In this document: in pieces, positions 10,519 to 20,476 of the stretch | How the letters are laid out: every line of letters begins with the position of its first letter | How positions within the stretch are numbered: position 1 is the first letter of the stretch | Notes under the pieces: model-generated | What the model saw: only the letters and a program-made list of their open reading frames with translations | Database searches by the model: none | Told to the model about the DNA's origin: nothing | DNA from: Chara braunii | Taxonomy: Eukaryota; Streptophyta; Charophyceae; Charales; Characeae | NCBI GenBank assembly: GCA_003427395.1 | Contig: BFEA01000631.1 | Location: forward strand, 23,828-87,827 | Direction: 5' to 3' | Length of the DNA: 64,000 nucleotides | Program-made: the position numbers and the translations under genes

Positions 10519-11011
10519 CACCGACAATTTACCGAACCGCGCGACCGACCCCGAAGACGAAATCAGTCGCGATGGTGATTCCTCTTTCTCTTCGGCCTTA
10601 AAAGTTAAACCTGTTGGTAGGGGCAATGTTGTTGGGATTTTGTTCGAGAATGCAAGAGTGTTTAGATCTATCGGTACGGCGATAGCGGGAAAGTGCCCCA
10701 AAATTTTAGCCCGAGATGCCCTGCACACGTCATCTGCCTTATATTGCACGACATCAGCAACCACCCCCCTGCTCAGTACCCCCTCTTTGCGCCTATACCC
10801 CTGAAACTTGTCACAGGAGATCTCAGTTCCGACCGGGACTCCACCCCCACTTTCCTAAAATCCTTGGCACACCCCCTTTTTGCGCACTTCCGGGCCCCCA
10901 TCCCACTCCAATCAGGAAGTCGTGCCGGGCGTGAGGTTGGGTGTCACAGTACCCAAATGTACTTTTCGGTGACCCTTTTGTCAGCGGCCTGCATGGCCGC
11001 GGGAGGACCAT

Positions 11012-11043
11012 TTTTGAGACCACCTCCAGAGGTGGTCTCAAAA
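11012..11043. repeat. Perfect 14-bp inverted repeat
   Basis: Arms TTTTGAGACCACCT (11012-11025) and AGGTGGTCTCAAAA (11030-11043) are separated by 4 bp. It could be a foldback remnant or the end of an element. No second copy was seen. Confidence 0.6.
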
Positions 11044-11199
11044 TACCTTATTCAATTTTTTCGTTCTCCGTGAGGTATTTCAAGAAATTCGTGCATGAGC
11101 AAACCACCCGTGTGTGTTATTTCAGCATTCGGGGTTAAAAAAAATAAATCGATATGTTTTTGGGGTAACCAGTTTGACTACGTGCAGTTGCGTGAGGCA

Positions 11200-11482
11200 C
11201 AAATGTCAGGGACACTGCGACTCCAAATCCGCAAAATATGTGGATTTGGGAAGGGCCGATTTGAGGTTTTGGGCATGGCTCATGTCGCACTGTTGTACCT
11301 TTCTACACGAGACAAGGTCGCGGCCGTCTCGAGAAATGGGGCTTTGGTACTTGGCTGGTCACACGGCACCATCCATAAATTGTGCAAGAACTTTTGTGAA
11401 CGAATTGTTGCCAATTTTTGAAGAAAATGCGGAAAAGAAAATAGAGCATATGCGGTCACCTCCAGGGACCCGGACCGACTAG
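11200..11482 (+). pseudogene. Possible PIF/Harbinger transposase remnant
   Basis: One frame reads HVALLYLSTRDKVAAV, then LGWSHGTIHKLCKNFCERIV. This resembles the helix-turn-helix segment near the N-terminus of Harbinger-type transposases (VALxxLAxG..., GxSxGTVHKxxxxFC). After IVANF the frame stops and a neighbouring frame (PIFEENAEKKIEH) continues to 11482, suggesting a frameshift. The catalytic core is absent. A Harbinger-like MITE lies 570 bp downstream. The similarity is by eye and short, so the call is tentative. Confidence 0.3.
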
Positions 11483-11549
11483 CATCGCGTAAAACGGTGT
11501 GTGGCGTTCTTTTCTTATTTAAAAACATATAAATAATGCTTTTTTTCAT

Positions 11550-12046
11550 TTACACAAATGCAAAGAAAAGGACCCAAATGAAAAAAAAAATATCAGTCTG
11601 GCATCGACGTCGTGACAGTACAGCCTGTGCATCCCTCATTCTCAAGCCTTAGTGCCGGGGAAAAGGCAAGGAAACCAACTGGCTTACACGGCGTGGTCAA
11701 CTGTCAGTGCACACAGAAATCTCAATATTCTTTGTTTCTGGACATAAAAGAATCACTGCGCGAAGATTCAACCCCCCCCCCCACCAAAAAAAAAAAAAAC
11801 CCATAGAATTGAAGCATCCCACCAACGCAAAGTGGCCAACTAAATGGCCAACAAATAAATTTAAAAATTCTCTACCGGCCTATGGGCAGATACCTTCACG
11901 AAAACGGGAAAAAAAAAAAAAAATGAAAAAAAAAAAAATGAAGACAATGGACACTAGCAGTCGATACGGAAAAAGATCAACGATTGACGTTCGTACGGAC
12001 GGCCACATGGTTGAAAACCAAAGAGCACAGATGCAAATAGGTCCTA
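11550..12046. other. No gene; A-rich runs
   Basis: Contains several A-rich and one C-rich run (11580-11592, 11771-11800, 11909-11940). These may be old poly(A) tails of retroposons, but no element body was recognised. Confidence 0.4.
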
Positions 12047-12491
12047 GGGGCTCGTTCGACACTCCTCGGGCGCGTAAAGTCCCCGAGGAATTGTTCGTTC
12101 CACTTATCCTCGGGGTTGCAGTCTGAAAAAAAAAAGTGAAAACACTCCGAAGGAAATTCCTCGGGCTCCGAGGATTCCCCAGCCATTTCTCCCTTTTGCC
12201 CAAGGGACCTCACGAGGTCCCTTGGGCAAAAGGAATCCGCCTTTCACGGAGAGGAGCGGGCACACGCGTAGAGAGACGTTACAACCGAGAATCTGGATTG
12301 TGGCGGCACCCTATTGGCTGAAGACCAGCACATTTGTTTTTTTTTTCTTCTCGTTTTTTCTTTTCTGACATAGCTCCAAGGAAACGTCATCGGGCGACGT
12401 CCCCAAGGACGAAGGGCCCAAATTTCCTTTTGACTAAAAGGAAATTTTTTCCGGGCTCCGAGGACGCCCCAAGGAGTGTAGAACGAGCCCC
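12047..12491. mobile_element. PIF/Harbinger (Tourist)-like MITE
   Basis: The 445-bp element has terminal inverted repeats of about 27 bp. The left end begins GGGGCTCGTTCGACACTCCT and the right end, reversed, begins GGGGCTCGTTCTACACTCCT. It is flanked by a 3-bp direct repeat CTA (12044-12046 and 12492-12494). A 3-bp duplication with GGGGCTCGTT-type ends fits Tourist/PIF-Harbinger MITEs. Inside, a 20-bp perfect hairpin (CCTTTTGCCCAAGGGACCT and its reverse) lies at about 12191-12233, with repeated CTCGGGCTCCGAGGA-type motifs. No ORF. Confidence 0.7.
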
Positions 12492-12502
12492 CTAGTATCC
12501 AG

Positions 12503-13083
12503 CGGCCTAACTCAGTTGGTAAGGCTCGCAAGTGGTATTCAGGAGGTCGTGGGTTCAATCCCCATTGGCCTCATGTACCTTCCTGGGCATGCTTGGCACC
12601 CACCACCTAGAGATAGACCACTGGATCCCCCTATTGGCATTTAGCAGAGTCTGCTGATGTTCATAGGGGAGGGGACCTGAGGGGAGGCACAGGGATTGGT
12701 CCTGTTGGCATGGTCCCTGATGCTTCCCCCGATTGGCACTTAGCAGAGTCTGCTGATGTTCATAGGGGAGGGGACCTGAGGGGAGGCACAGGGATTGGTC
12801 CTGTTGGCATGGTCCCTGATGCTACCGGCTGTCCCCTAGNGGGGAGGGGACCTGAGGGGAGGCACAGGGATTGGTCCTGTTGGCATGGTCCCTGATGCTA
12901 CCGGCTGTCCCCTAGACCGGTATCGCCCACCTGCAGGTCGGGAGCAGCCCCCGCATGTTCTCTCGTGAACACGGTTCTGGCTGCTACGGGTTCCCGTATG
13001 CCTACAATTAGGAGTAGTGGTAGGTAGGTAGTGTGAGGTGAAATTGAGAGGAGAATATAGCTTTTCAAAAAAAAAAAAAAAAA
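12503..13083 (+). mobile_element. tRNA-derived SINE, copy 2, internally duplicated
   Basis: Same family as 4803-5198: an A-box (CTAACTCAGTTGG), a B-box (GGGTTCAATCC, 12551-12561), the same body and a poly(A) end at 13067-13083. The body contains a 75-bp block present twice around a single N (12765-12839, N at 12840, 12841-12915), which looks like an unmerged contig overlap. An earlier, less exact copy of that block (about 12640-12720) may be a real internal duplication. It starts 11 bp after the Harbinger-like MITE. Confidence 0.8.
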
Positions 13084-13196
13084 GGTCCTAGTCGGTCCGA
13101 GCCCCAGAGGTGACCACAAATTCCCTCGCCGCGTGGCTTCCCAGGCCGCTGACAAATGGGCACACCAATAGTACATTTGGTACTGCGGCAAATCTA

Positions 13197-13310
13197 GTGA
13201 TCGATACCTTTCGCGGCCTTTTGGCTAAGATCAAGTGTAGTATCTGTTCTGATCCGTGGTCCATCGGGCCACTTAAAAAAATAATAATAATAATAAAAAT
13301 ATGGTGATCG
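13197..13310 (+). mobile_element. U2 snRNA-derived retroposon with 7-bp target duplication
   Basis: The insert at 13204-13303 is bracketed by GTGATCG at 13197-13203 and again at 13304-13310. It begins at the exact U2 +1 position and ends in an A/T-rich tail (AAAAAAATAATAATAATAATAA). Target-site duplication plus an A-rich tail is the mark of LINE-mediated retroposition of a structural RNA. Whether it is a one-off pseudogene or a member of a U2-headed SINE family cannot be decided from one copy. Confidence 0.8.
13204..13272 (+). pseudogene. U2: U2 snRNA pseudogene (5' half, internal deletion)
   Basis: The first 47 nt match U2 snRNA almost perfectly, including the GGCCTTTTGGCTAAGATCAA block and GTAGTATCTGTTCT, which holds the branch-site pairing region (GTAGTA). 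The 5' ATACCTTTC is plant-like, with one change (CGCGG for CTCGG). After TCTGTTCT the normal stem IIa segment (about 20 nt) is missing. The sequence resumes with GTGGTCCATCGGGCCAC, which folds as stem-loop IIb. The Sm region and 3' half are replaced by an A/T-rich tail, so it is unlikely to be a working snRNA gene. In normal U2 this RNA pairs with intron branch points in the spliceosome. Confidence 0.8.
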
Positions 13311-13628
13311 GCCCGCTACCCTTTTTTGGGGGGGATTTGGGATTATAGGTCCCAGTGTGAGTATGCCCTCATGTGTGACTGCACGGGCACCCAAAGGCAC
13401 CAATACATGGTACCAAACGTCCCAGATATTTGTGACTCTAGGTGCCCGTGTGAGTATGCCCATTGGCAAGGGAAGAGAGAGGGGGAGGCATGCAGAAGCT
13501 GATATAACCTCTGAGAGAATCGAGGAAAGATGTATAAAGTCCAGATCGCTTTTGTCATTAGAGTCAGGGAGGTGAGTGGACTGCTCTGTCCTATTTGTTC
13601 TTTTCCTGTTTGTGTGTACGCACATACA

Positions 13629-13784
13629 GACACACACACACACACACACACACGAACACACACACACACAAAGACATGGCGGGTGCGTGCAGGATTACTC
13701 GCGAGTCGCGACACTACTCGGAATGGCGGCTGCGCGCGGGATTACTACGTATATCTCGCTCGCACTGTCTGTCTACACTTAGGC

Positions 13785-13825
<41 letters not shown>

Positions 13826-13939
13826 CCCCCTCTGTCTCTGTCTCTTTCGCTTGATCGATTAGCATGTTTAACGCTCATGTCTAATCCACGCTCCGTGTGA
13901 TTGCTTACGCTGTTTCGTTCTAACGTATAATCCACGCTC

Positions 13940-13993
<54 letters not shown>

Positions 13994-14201
13994 CGCTCGC
14001 TCGCTCGCTCGCTTGCACCGTCTGTCTACACTGAGTCACTTCGCTCTCTCTCTCTCTCTGTCTCTCTTTCTCTCTCTCTTCCCTCTCTCTCTCTGTCTCT
14101 TTCGCTTGGTCGATTAGCCTGTTTCACGGTCAGGTCAAATCCACGCTCCGTACGAGTGCTTAGGCTGTGTAGCTAAAATTCGCTCTAAGCTCTAATCAAC
14201 G

Positions 14202-14274
<73 letters not shown>

Positions 14275-14275
14275 G
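13629..14275. repeat. Microsatellite cluster (CA)n and several (CT)n, (GCTC)n
   Basis: (CA)n at 13629-13672, (CT)n at about 13789-13823, 13943-13990 (running into GCTCGCTC), 14043-14100 (imperfect) and 14202-14271. Between the CT runs a phrase like 'cacgctccgt...gattagc' recurs (13880, 13930, 14150), so the whole is a diverged tandem unit with expanded CT tracts. Confidence 0.85.
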
Positions 14276-14569
14276 GCCTGAAGTAGATTAGTATAGCCCT
14301 TGTGCAAGGATGACACACACGAATCAAGAAATGGCCGCGGGCCGATCTTTTTCTTTCTTCTTTTAGTTAGTTCCACGTCACAGAGATAGTTAGGGGTTGG
14401 GGATTAGCTAGATCGGGAGCGCAGTATTAGGCAGTTAGGTAGTGCCACGACAACAAATATAGAGTGAAAAGGGTGGAGGGTAAGTTAGATGCGGGGAGGC
14501 GTGGCACTCTTAGGTAGTGCCACGACGACAGAGATAGTCAAGGGGGTAGGGGGTAAGGTAGATGGGGCG

Positions 14570-14571
<2 letters not shown>

Positions 14572-14658
<87 letters not shown>

Positions 14659-14835
14659 CTCCGCAGCCCTTCCTCGTCCCTGGATGGATCGATCGATCAC
14701 ACGAAGTTCGTTTCTCTCGCGCGCGAAGTTTGTTTTGTTGGCTCATTAGTAGTAGCCGTAGTAGTAGTAGTAGTAACGAAGTCACCGTCCTCGGAAAAGT
14801 CAACTTCATTATGCCAATCGTCGTTGTCGAAGTAG

Positions 14836-14905
<70 letters not shown>

Positions 14906-15035
14906 AACACACACACACACGCACGCGCACACGCACACGCACACGCACACGCACGCACATGGTATGTGGATGGAAGGAGAGAGAGAGTGTGGGGTGTTGA
15001 CACACGCACACACAGACGCACACACATACACACAG
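14572..15035. repeat. Microsatellite cluster (CT)n, (TAG)n, (CA/CG)n
   Basis: (CT)n at 14573-14654 and 14838-14902, a (GTA)n run at 14750-14776, and a CACA/CACG array at 14904-14960 and 15001-15035. A (TCC)n run follows at 15194-15221. No gene is associated. Confidence 0.85.
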
Positions 15036-15630
15036 CAGGAATAGCGACTCCCGAAGTGGGGCTCCCCGACGGAAGCGGAAGATGATGATGATGACCATTC
15101 CCTATTGGTCTAGAATATCGACTCGAGATCAGCGATTCAGTTTCTTTTTTCTTTCCCCCTAAATATGCTTCCGCTTGGTAGATCTTCTCCGCCTCTCCTC
15201 CTCCTCCTCCTCCTCCTCCTCTCTCCAGTTTACGCTGGCCTGCCCGGTAGCCCGTCCGGGCGACCCGGCGTTTTTTTTTTATCCAGCCCGGGCACTCTGG
15301 CTGGTTGTAACACACATTAGATACAGCAAAAGTACAGATATTTGAACCTAAATCATCAGCCAGAGCCTTTTCTGTGGAAACGTGAAAGAACAAAACTTTC
15401 GACATTGCTCTCTTCCAAAAAGCCACATAACCAACTCTCTGTATCCGGTCTGAACACAGTGTGACATTCGTAATACTAGAGAATGATGTTCGGGGGAGTA
15501 AGGTACTCGAAAAATCATCCGTCTTTCCCCAAATAAGATGCATGCCTTGCGATTATCTCTGTATCTGCACTGCGTCATTGACGGTTTTCATCTGGACCTC
15601 GTCATTGACCCTTTTAATCTGGACTGCGTC
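15036..15630. other. No gene seen
   Basis: No ORF with recognisable content. Near 15565-15625 the phrase GCGTCATTGA...TCTGGAC recurs in short steps (about 35 bp), a small tandem repeat next to the first family B MITE. Confidence 0.4.
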
Positions 15631-15759
15631 ATTGGGCCTCGCTGCACTACTATTGAAATGCACAAAAGACAAAAATCATGGCCGTGTATCTTTCCATATT
15701 CTAGCGGAAGATTCACTCTCGTTTTGCACATTTCGAGAGTAGTGCAGCGAGGCCCATTG
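15630..15759. mobile_element. MITE family B, copy 1, with 5-bp target duplication
   Basis: The element proper is 15635-15754 (120 bp). Terminal inverted repeats of about 33 bp begin GGCCTCGCTGCACTACT and run through GAAATGxxCAAAA. The flanks are CATTG on the left (15630-15634) and CATTG on the right (15755-15759), a clean 5-bp duplication. The interior is only about 50 bp. A near-identical second copy lies at 15860-15979 with a different flank. Non-coding; the mobilising transposase is unknown. Confidence 0.8.
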
Positions 15760-15854
15760 ACCAAAACGGTAAATGACTATGGTAGTGAACTGAAACAAGT
15801 GACATCGAACAACACTTGCTGGACAGCAAGGTACAAGAACAAGAGCGAGCAAGG

Positions 15855-15984
15855 CTTAGGGCCTCGCTGCACTACTCTTGAAATGCACAAAAGACAAAAA
15901 TCATGGCGGTGGATCTTTCCATATTCTTGCGGAAGATTCACTCTCGTTTTGCACATTTCAAGAGTAGTGCAGCGAGGCCCTTAG
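15855..15984. mobile_element. MITE family B, copy 2, with 5-bp target duplication
   Basis: Element 15860-15979 (120 bp) has the same inverted ends and interior as copy 1, with only a few base differences. It is flanked by CTTAG on both sides (15855-15859 and 15980-15984). The different flanks prove two independent insertions about 100 bp apart, not a local duplication. Confidence 0.8.
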
Positions 15985-16206
15985 TAGGCAATGAATGACT
16001 GGGTAGCAAGGGGGAGTCTCCCGGTTGCTCAGAACTGTGCCTTCACCCCTCGGTACCTTGGCTGCTTTCTGTGCCGTTATTTCTTGGCCGTCTTGGTTGT
16101 CACAAAGAAAAAGAAGAAAAAGAACAACAGCAAGCCGGAGCAGAAACCAGTCGAATGACTTAGAGTCAACAAAACACACTTAACATCTTCCGGTATGAGT
16201 TAGGGA

Positions 16207-16225
16207 TAGACCCTAAACCCTAAGA
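16207..16225. repeat. Short interstitial telomere-type motif
   Basis: ACCCTAAACCCTAA, two units of the plant telomere repeat, with no other telomeric sequence nearby. Confidence 0.6.
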
Positions 16226-16408
16226 GGTTTACAAGTCGAAACACAGAGATGAAAACAAACTATATAACACTGACTCTATATCTTCATCAACCTTGTGTCT
16301 GTTCCCTTACATCATTCTGCCAAAGACATGTTCTCATTTGCAATTCGTCCAATTATTTTTAAGGCTGCATTCCACCGTCTCCTGTATGATTTTTCTTGGG
16401 GGTAACTT

Positions 16409-16572
16409 CGGCGCAGTCACGAAAACAGTTTGTAATTGCACTTCAGGCAATCCCGCGAATAGAACACCCCCCCACGCCACCCCACCGGACCTGAAAAGTA
16501 GGTCATATACATTCAGCATTACCGGCCCTTCTGCCTCAAGTGCGATTACAAACTCAAACCCTGACTGCGCCG
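16409..16572. mobile_element. MITE-like foldback, family C
   Basis: The 164-bp segment has inverted ends. The left arm has CGGCGCAGTCA, then GTTTGTAATTGCACTTCAGGCA. The right arm, reversed, has CGGCGCAGTCA, then GTTTGTAATCGCACTTGAGGCA. About 35 of 40 bases match with a short gap. No clear target duplication was found and only one copy is present, so the assignment is tentative. Non-coding. Confidence 0.5.
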
Positions 16573-16878
16573 TAGTTTTCTCTTTTTCTTGACTTCCTGA
16601 CCAGCCTCTTCTTCTTCTTCCATCCCTTCATCGCTTTCACAACATAGGCTTCGCGAGTTCCTCCTTCGGTCACCAGTTGCTTCACTTTCCTCATCTGGAG
16701 CAAGAGCACTTGCCTGTTCTCAGCTCTCTCGGCATCTCCATCATCACATAGACATACACACACATCATCATGATCACACAGTACTAGCTCCACCTGGAAC
16801 AAAACCAGCTATAGCTGCGACATCAGGAGCAGCAGAATCAGCTCATGCTATTGATTCTTTTGCTGCTTGCAAGGAGAG

Positions 16879-16972
16879 GAGGAGGGGGGGGGGAAGTGTG
16901 TATGTGTGTGTGGGGGGGGAGGGGATGTGTGTGTGTGGGGGGGCGGGATGTGTGGTGGTGGTGGGGGTAGGG
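16879..16972. repeat. G-rich / GT-rich low-complexity tract
   Basis: Alternating GTGTGTGT and runs of 7-9 G on the plus strand. It has quadruplex-forming potential but no sign of function. Confidence 0.7.
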
Positions 16973-17280
16973 AGATGCAGCAGCACACAGCATCTAACAC
17001 ATAGAGGCGCAAAACACAGACAGCAGACACAGACACACAGATGTTATCAACACAGATAAAGGTTTTGATCAACACAGATAAAGGTTTTGATATGTTTCAT
17101 CTTGATTGCTATGGAGGTAAAGCTGTTTCAATTTTGAATCCACTCATCTTAGTGTGCCTTAGGTTGCTTGCTATGGAGGTAAAGCTGTTTCAACTTTGTC
17201 ACTGCTCACCTGGGTGGCAAAGGTGTTATTATGGTAACAGTCTATAGTTTTTGTAAATACATTTTTTACAAGTCCGCACT

Positions 17281-17346
17281 GTCCAAGGATCGAACTCGTG
17301 ACCTCCCTATTCGGAGGCAAACACTCAACCAAACGGTAAAGTGGAC
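17281..17346 (-). other. tRNA-like sequence with paired acceptor arms
   Basis: On the minus strand GTCCA at the 5' end pairs with TGGAC at the 3' end. A CCTCC/GGAGG anticodon-type stem lies in the middle and a good B-box (GAGTTCGATCC) sits in the T arm. The A-box (TACCGTTTGGTT) is weak. It is probably the head of a tRNA-derived SINE different from the 4803 family, or a decayed tRNA gene. Confidence 0.4.
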
Positions 17347-17651
17347 CGGGGTGAAAGTTAGGCCCCAAGATGAGCACTTAACCATGAGCACTTAACCCCA
17401 CCCCAACATGGGTACTCGTTTTTCCCCGTGATCCGGTGTACCCGGTCACACACATGCACAATCGAAGTAGACATAGCCACCACACAATGAAGACAAATTT
17501 GCACATCAGCCGAAGCTAATGGCACCACCCGATCGTGCCCAAGCCACTGCACTGTAACAGTCTATTACATGCACACACACAAAAGTTGAATCAATTATAA
17601 ATCTGCTTGCCTACATGAAAACTTGACTACCATCAGCAACATCAGCAGCGC

Positions 17652-17760
17652 TACCGTCTTTACCCGAATAGAACGCCCGGTCATTATAGCTGCATTTGGC
17701 CCAACTTTCAGTCCAGATGCGGCAATGATGACCGGGCGTTTTATTCGGGTGGAGACGGTA
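17652..17760. mobile_element. MITE-like foldback, family A, copy 2
   Basis: The 109-bp element begins TACCGTCTTTACCCGAATAG and ends TTATTCGGGTGGAGACGGTA. Its ends match 2522-2632, and the interior matches the reverse complement of that copy (CATTTGGCCCAACTTTCAGTCCAGATG). Near-identical ends and length at two distant sites indicate a small mobile family. TA borders fit a TA target. Confidence 0.65.
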
Positions 17761-17789
17761 GAGTACAACAAAAATAGTATCAGCTTCAA

Positions 17790-18512
17790 CAGAAACGGCA
17801 GCAGCGTACACCAGAAACAGCAGCAGCATCAACAGAAACAGCAGCACTGCACAAACACATCATCATCATTATCCCCCACCCAGCTCCAAACACACACACA
17901 AACTTGTTTCAATTTTGGGTCTGCTCAATTCCAGTTTCAGAGTGAAAAAGAATAATGCTTTCGACCATGGTAAAGTGCCAATAGGATGTGAAAAAAAGCC
18001 TGGGGCGGGAGCGCCTGCAACAGAAACTGCAGCAGTTTCAACAGAAACAACAGCAGTTTCAGCAGAAACAGCACCACCACCACGCACACATCATCGTCAT
18101 TATGTACCGCAACTACTGGTTGTGACGAAAACTAGAGAACTAAACGACTTATACTATCGAAAACTACACCAACGTTGAAAAGGTACTACCGATTCCCAGT
18201 TCCAGTTCTTGGAACTCCACAAGGTCCCACATCATTGGGCCCAAGGATGAGACCTTACCAACGCTTCCATCCTGTAAAACACTGGACCCATGGGCCCCAG
18301 ACCCCTCCTGTTCTGGTATTGAAATGCAACAGGGTCTTGTCAGAGTAAAAATCCTGAAATTTCCTACACCTCAATTCCAGTTTCATACTGAAAAGGAATA
18401 ATGCTTCCGACCCTGGTAAAGTGCCCATAGCATATGAAAAAAAGGCTGAAGCACGAGCAGCTACAACAGAAACAGCGGCACTGCACACACACATCATCAT
18501 CATTGTCCGCCC
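17790..18512. repeat. CAG-rich dispersed repeat family with CATCATCATTAT ends
   Basis: Related copies at about 17925-18106 and 18369-18512 share CAATTCCAGTTTCA, GAATAATGCTT, CGACCxTGGTAAAGTGCC, AACAGAAAC and a CACACATCATCATCATT end. A partial copy at 17790-17875 has the CAACAGAAACxGCAGCAG block and the same end. CAG/GCA-rich related stretches recur at 19610-19680 and 20035-20110, and CATCATCATTAT ends at 30225-30242. It looks like a non-coding dispersed repeat, type unknown. Confidence 0.55.
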
Positions 18513-18689
18513 CAAACTTGCTTCTTTTTTTTTCTTTAAAAAAAAAGAAGAAGAGAATCATTCATTCCATACTCAGAAAAGGGGCCAGCCACCCCTCATA
18601 AAGACCGGATCTGGGAGCTTTACCCAGTGTTATGCTCTTAACGGGACCCCCTGGACCCCAGCATGAAACAGTTAGAAAAAACATCCCTC

Positions 18690-19640
18690 GAATGAATCCT
18701 GTACCTTATCCCTCTACGCTTAAACCCTAAAACCCTAAAACCCTAGTTACTCCTATCTTATTGTCCTGTTTCCTACTACGATTTAAATAGCTACCTTCAT
18801 TTGCTTATTATATGAATTAATGTACGTCCCTTCCCTCCTTTCTATCCAACCTTGTTCAACTTTCCTATTATTCTCTCCTTTCTACCTTCCCCCCCTTTCC
18901 TCCCTCACCTTTCTTATTCTAGGACTGCCTATTTTCCTTCCATATTCCCCTTTGTCCTTCTTCTTAAATAATCCCCCTCACCCTTGCCTCCTAAACCCTA
19001 AACCCTAAACCCTAACGGACCTCCCTTTTGCTTTGAACTTATTCTTCAATCCTTGGTCCTCCAAATTCCTCTTCCTCTCATGTGTCTTTTCCTCCACTCC
19101 CTCTTCTTTCTTTCGACCCATGCCCGTTTTAATCCTGGGCCCTTAGCCCTGGCCTCTTACCCTGTTTATTTTTGTTTCCTCCTCCTAGTGTCCAACTTCA
19201 TGGTGTGGAAATGTTTGGGCTCCGTGAGCCCATCTGGTGGGTTTCCCGCGTCTCCCTATTCTCCCATTCCTCCCCCTCCTTTCCCCATTGGAATATGATC
19301 CTTGCCCCTTCTATCGTCGCCTTTGTTCAAACCTCTTTAGGATTTCGTGAGCGGCCCCCATGTTCTGTTGCATGCGCTGCCTTGTTCTCTTCCATTGTGC
19401 TCTTATGTCGGTCTGTGGTAGGTCGAGGAGGATGCTTCTTGCTTCTTGTCTGTGCATTGGTCTCTTCTCTATTGCATACCGACATTTCTCTTCCGTATGG
19501 CCCATAAGGCATAGTGTCTTATCAGATTGTATATCTTCTTTTCTCCTCCTTCCCAGGTCCCTGGTGGGCCCATTCCAATCAGCAAGTTGATTGTGTCTTC
19601 CGGAAACGGCTGGCTTAGCTACAGCAGAAGCAACAATACA
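18690..19640 (-). pseudogene. LINE E, 3' end of ORF2 and 3' UTR
   Basis: On the minus strand about 19610-19310 encodes NLIRHYALWAIRKRN, preceded by FPEDTINLLIGMGPPGTW. This matches the extreme C-terminus of the LINE ORF2 proteins here (compare VTLWVIWKERC in LINE C). In-frame TAG and TAA codons interrupt it. Below 19310 the non-coding 3' part carries two short arrays of plant telomere motif (18718-18747 and 18990-19016, CCCTAAA on the plus strand), as the LINE C 3' UTR also does. RT and endonuclease are missing (5' truncated). Confidence 0.55.
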
Positions 19641-20476
19641 TGCAGCAGCAACAGCAACAGCAACAGCTACAGCACAAGCAAAACACGCCAGCAAAAAGTT
19701 GCACCAAGGCAAAAAAAAGGAAAGGGTCAAGTCGGTTGATGTCACTTTTGAGTATCGAATGAGCCAAAAAAACACACCCCGGCAAAGAAAGCAGGCACCG
19801 AGTTCGAAAAAACAATGAAAGTACCAACGGCCGTGGTGTCAGGCCGGGTGTCATATATAGGGGTCGGCCGTGGTGTCAGACGGGGAAAGAAACAAAAAAC
19901 AAAATGCCCAACGGATTCTTTTCTACCCAAATTTCCATTTCAAACTTACGTCATGATATCTTTGCGGGCGCGTGTTTTTTTTGCCTTTGCAAACTCAAAA
20001 CCTGTTGCGTCCGCCGTTGTTTCAAAAAGAAAAACAAGCAGCAACAGCTGCATTACCAGCTGCAGCTGCAGCAACTGCAATACAGCAGCTGCAACAATGT
20101 CAGAACCATCTGCAGCATCAGATACACATCTAACTAGACAATCAAACCATCGTTACATTATAGGACATAATCTACTGGCCAGGCTCGTCCCAGGCCGTAG
20201 AAGCCGCAACATCGTTACAATATCTCGGCACGTGCTCTGTCCCATATGCCCTCCCACATTGATCGGTCAGCTTGATTACAAACAGTTGATTGCCTCTTGG
20301 ATCTGTCCATCCAGCAACGAAGATGAACCATGCCAACCGAAATCCATAGCCGCCGGCTTCAATAACCCAGCCCTCCAAGACAATTGCAACGACATTTAAT
20401 GCCCCCTTCATCCCCGATTAGAGTGTTAGGGGTCTCCCTGTCAGCAGAAGGAAAGCCAACAATTAATAATGAATGA

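Noticed and set aside
13204-13272. Functional U2 snRNA gene
   Set aside because: Stem IIa, the Sm site and the 3' half are missing, and it is bracketed by a target duplication with an A/T-rich tail.
18990-19016. True chromosome end or telomere
   Set aside because: Only three or four units, embedded in LINE 3' sequence with unique DNA on both sides.
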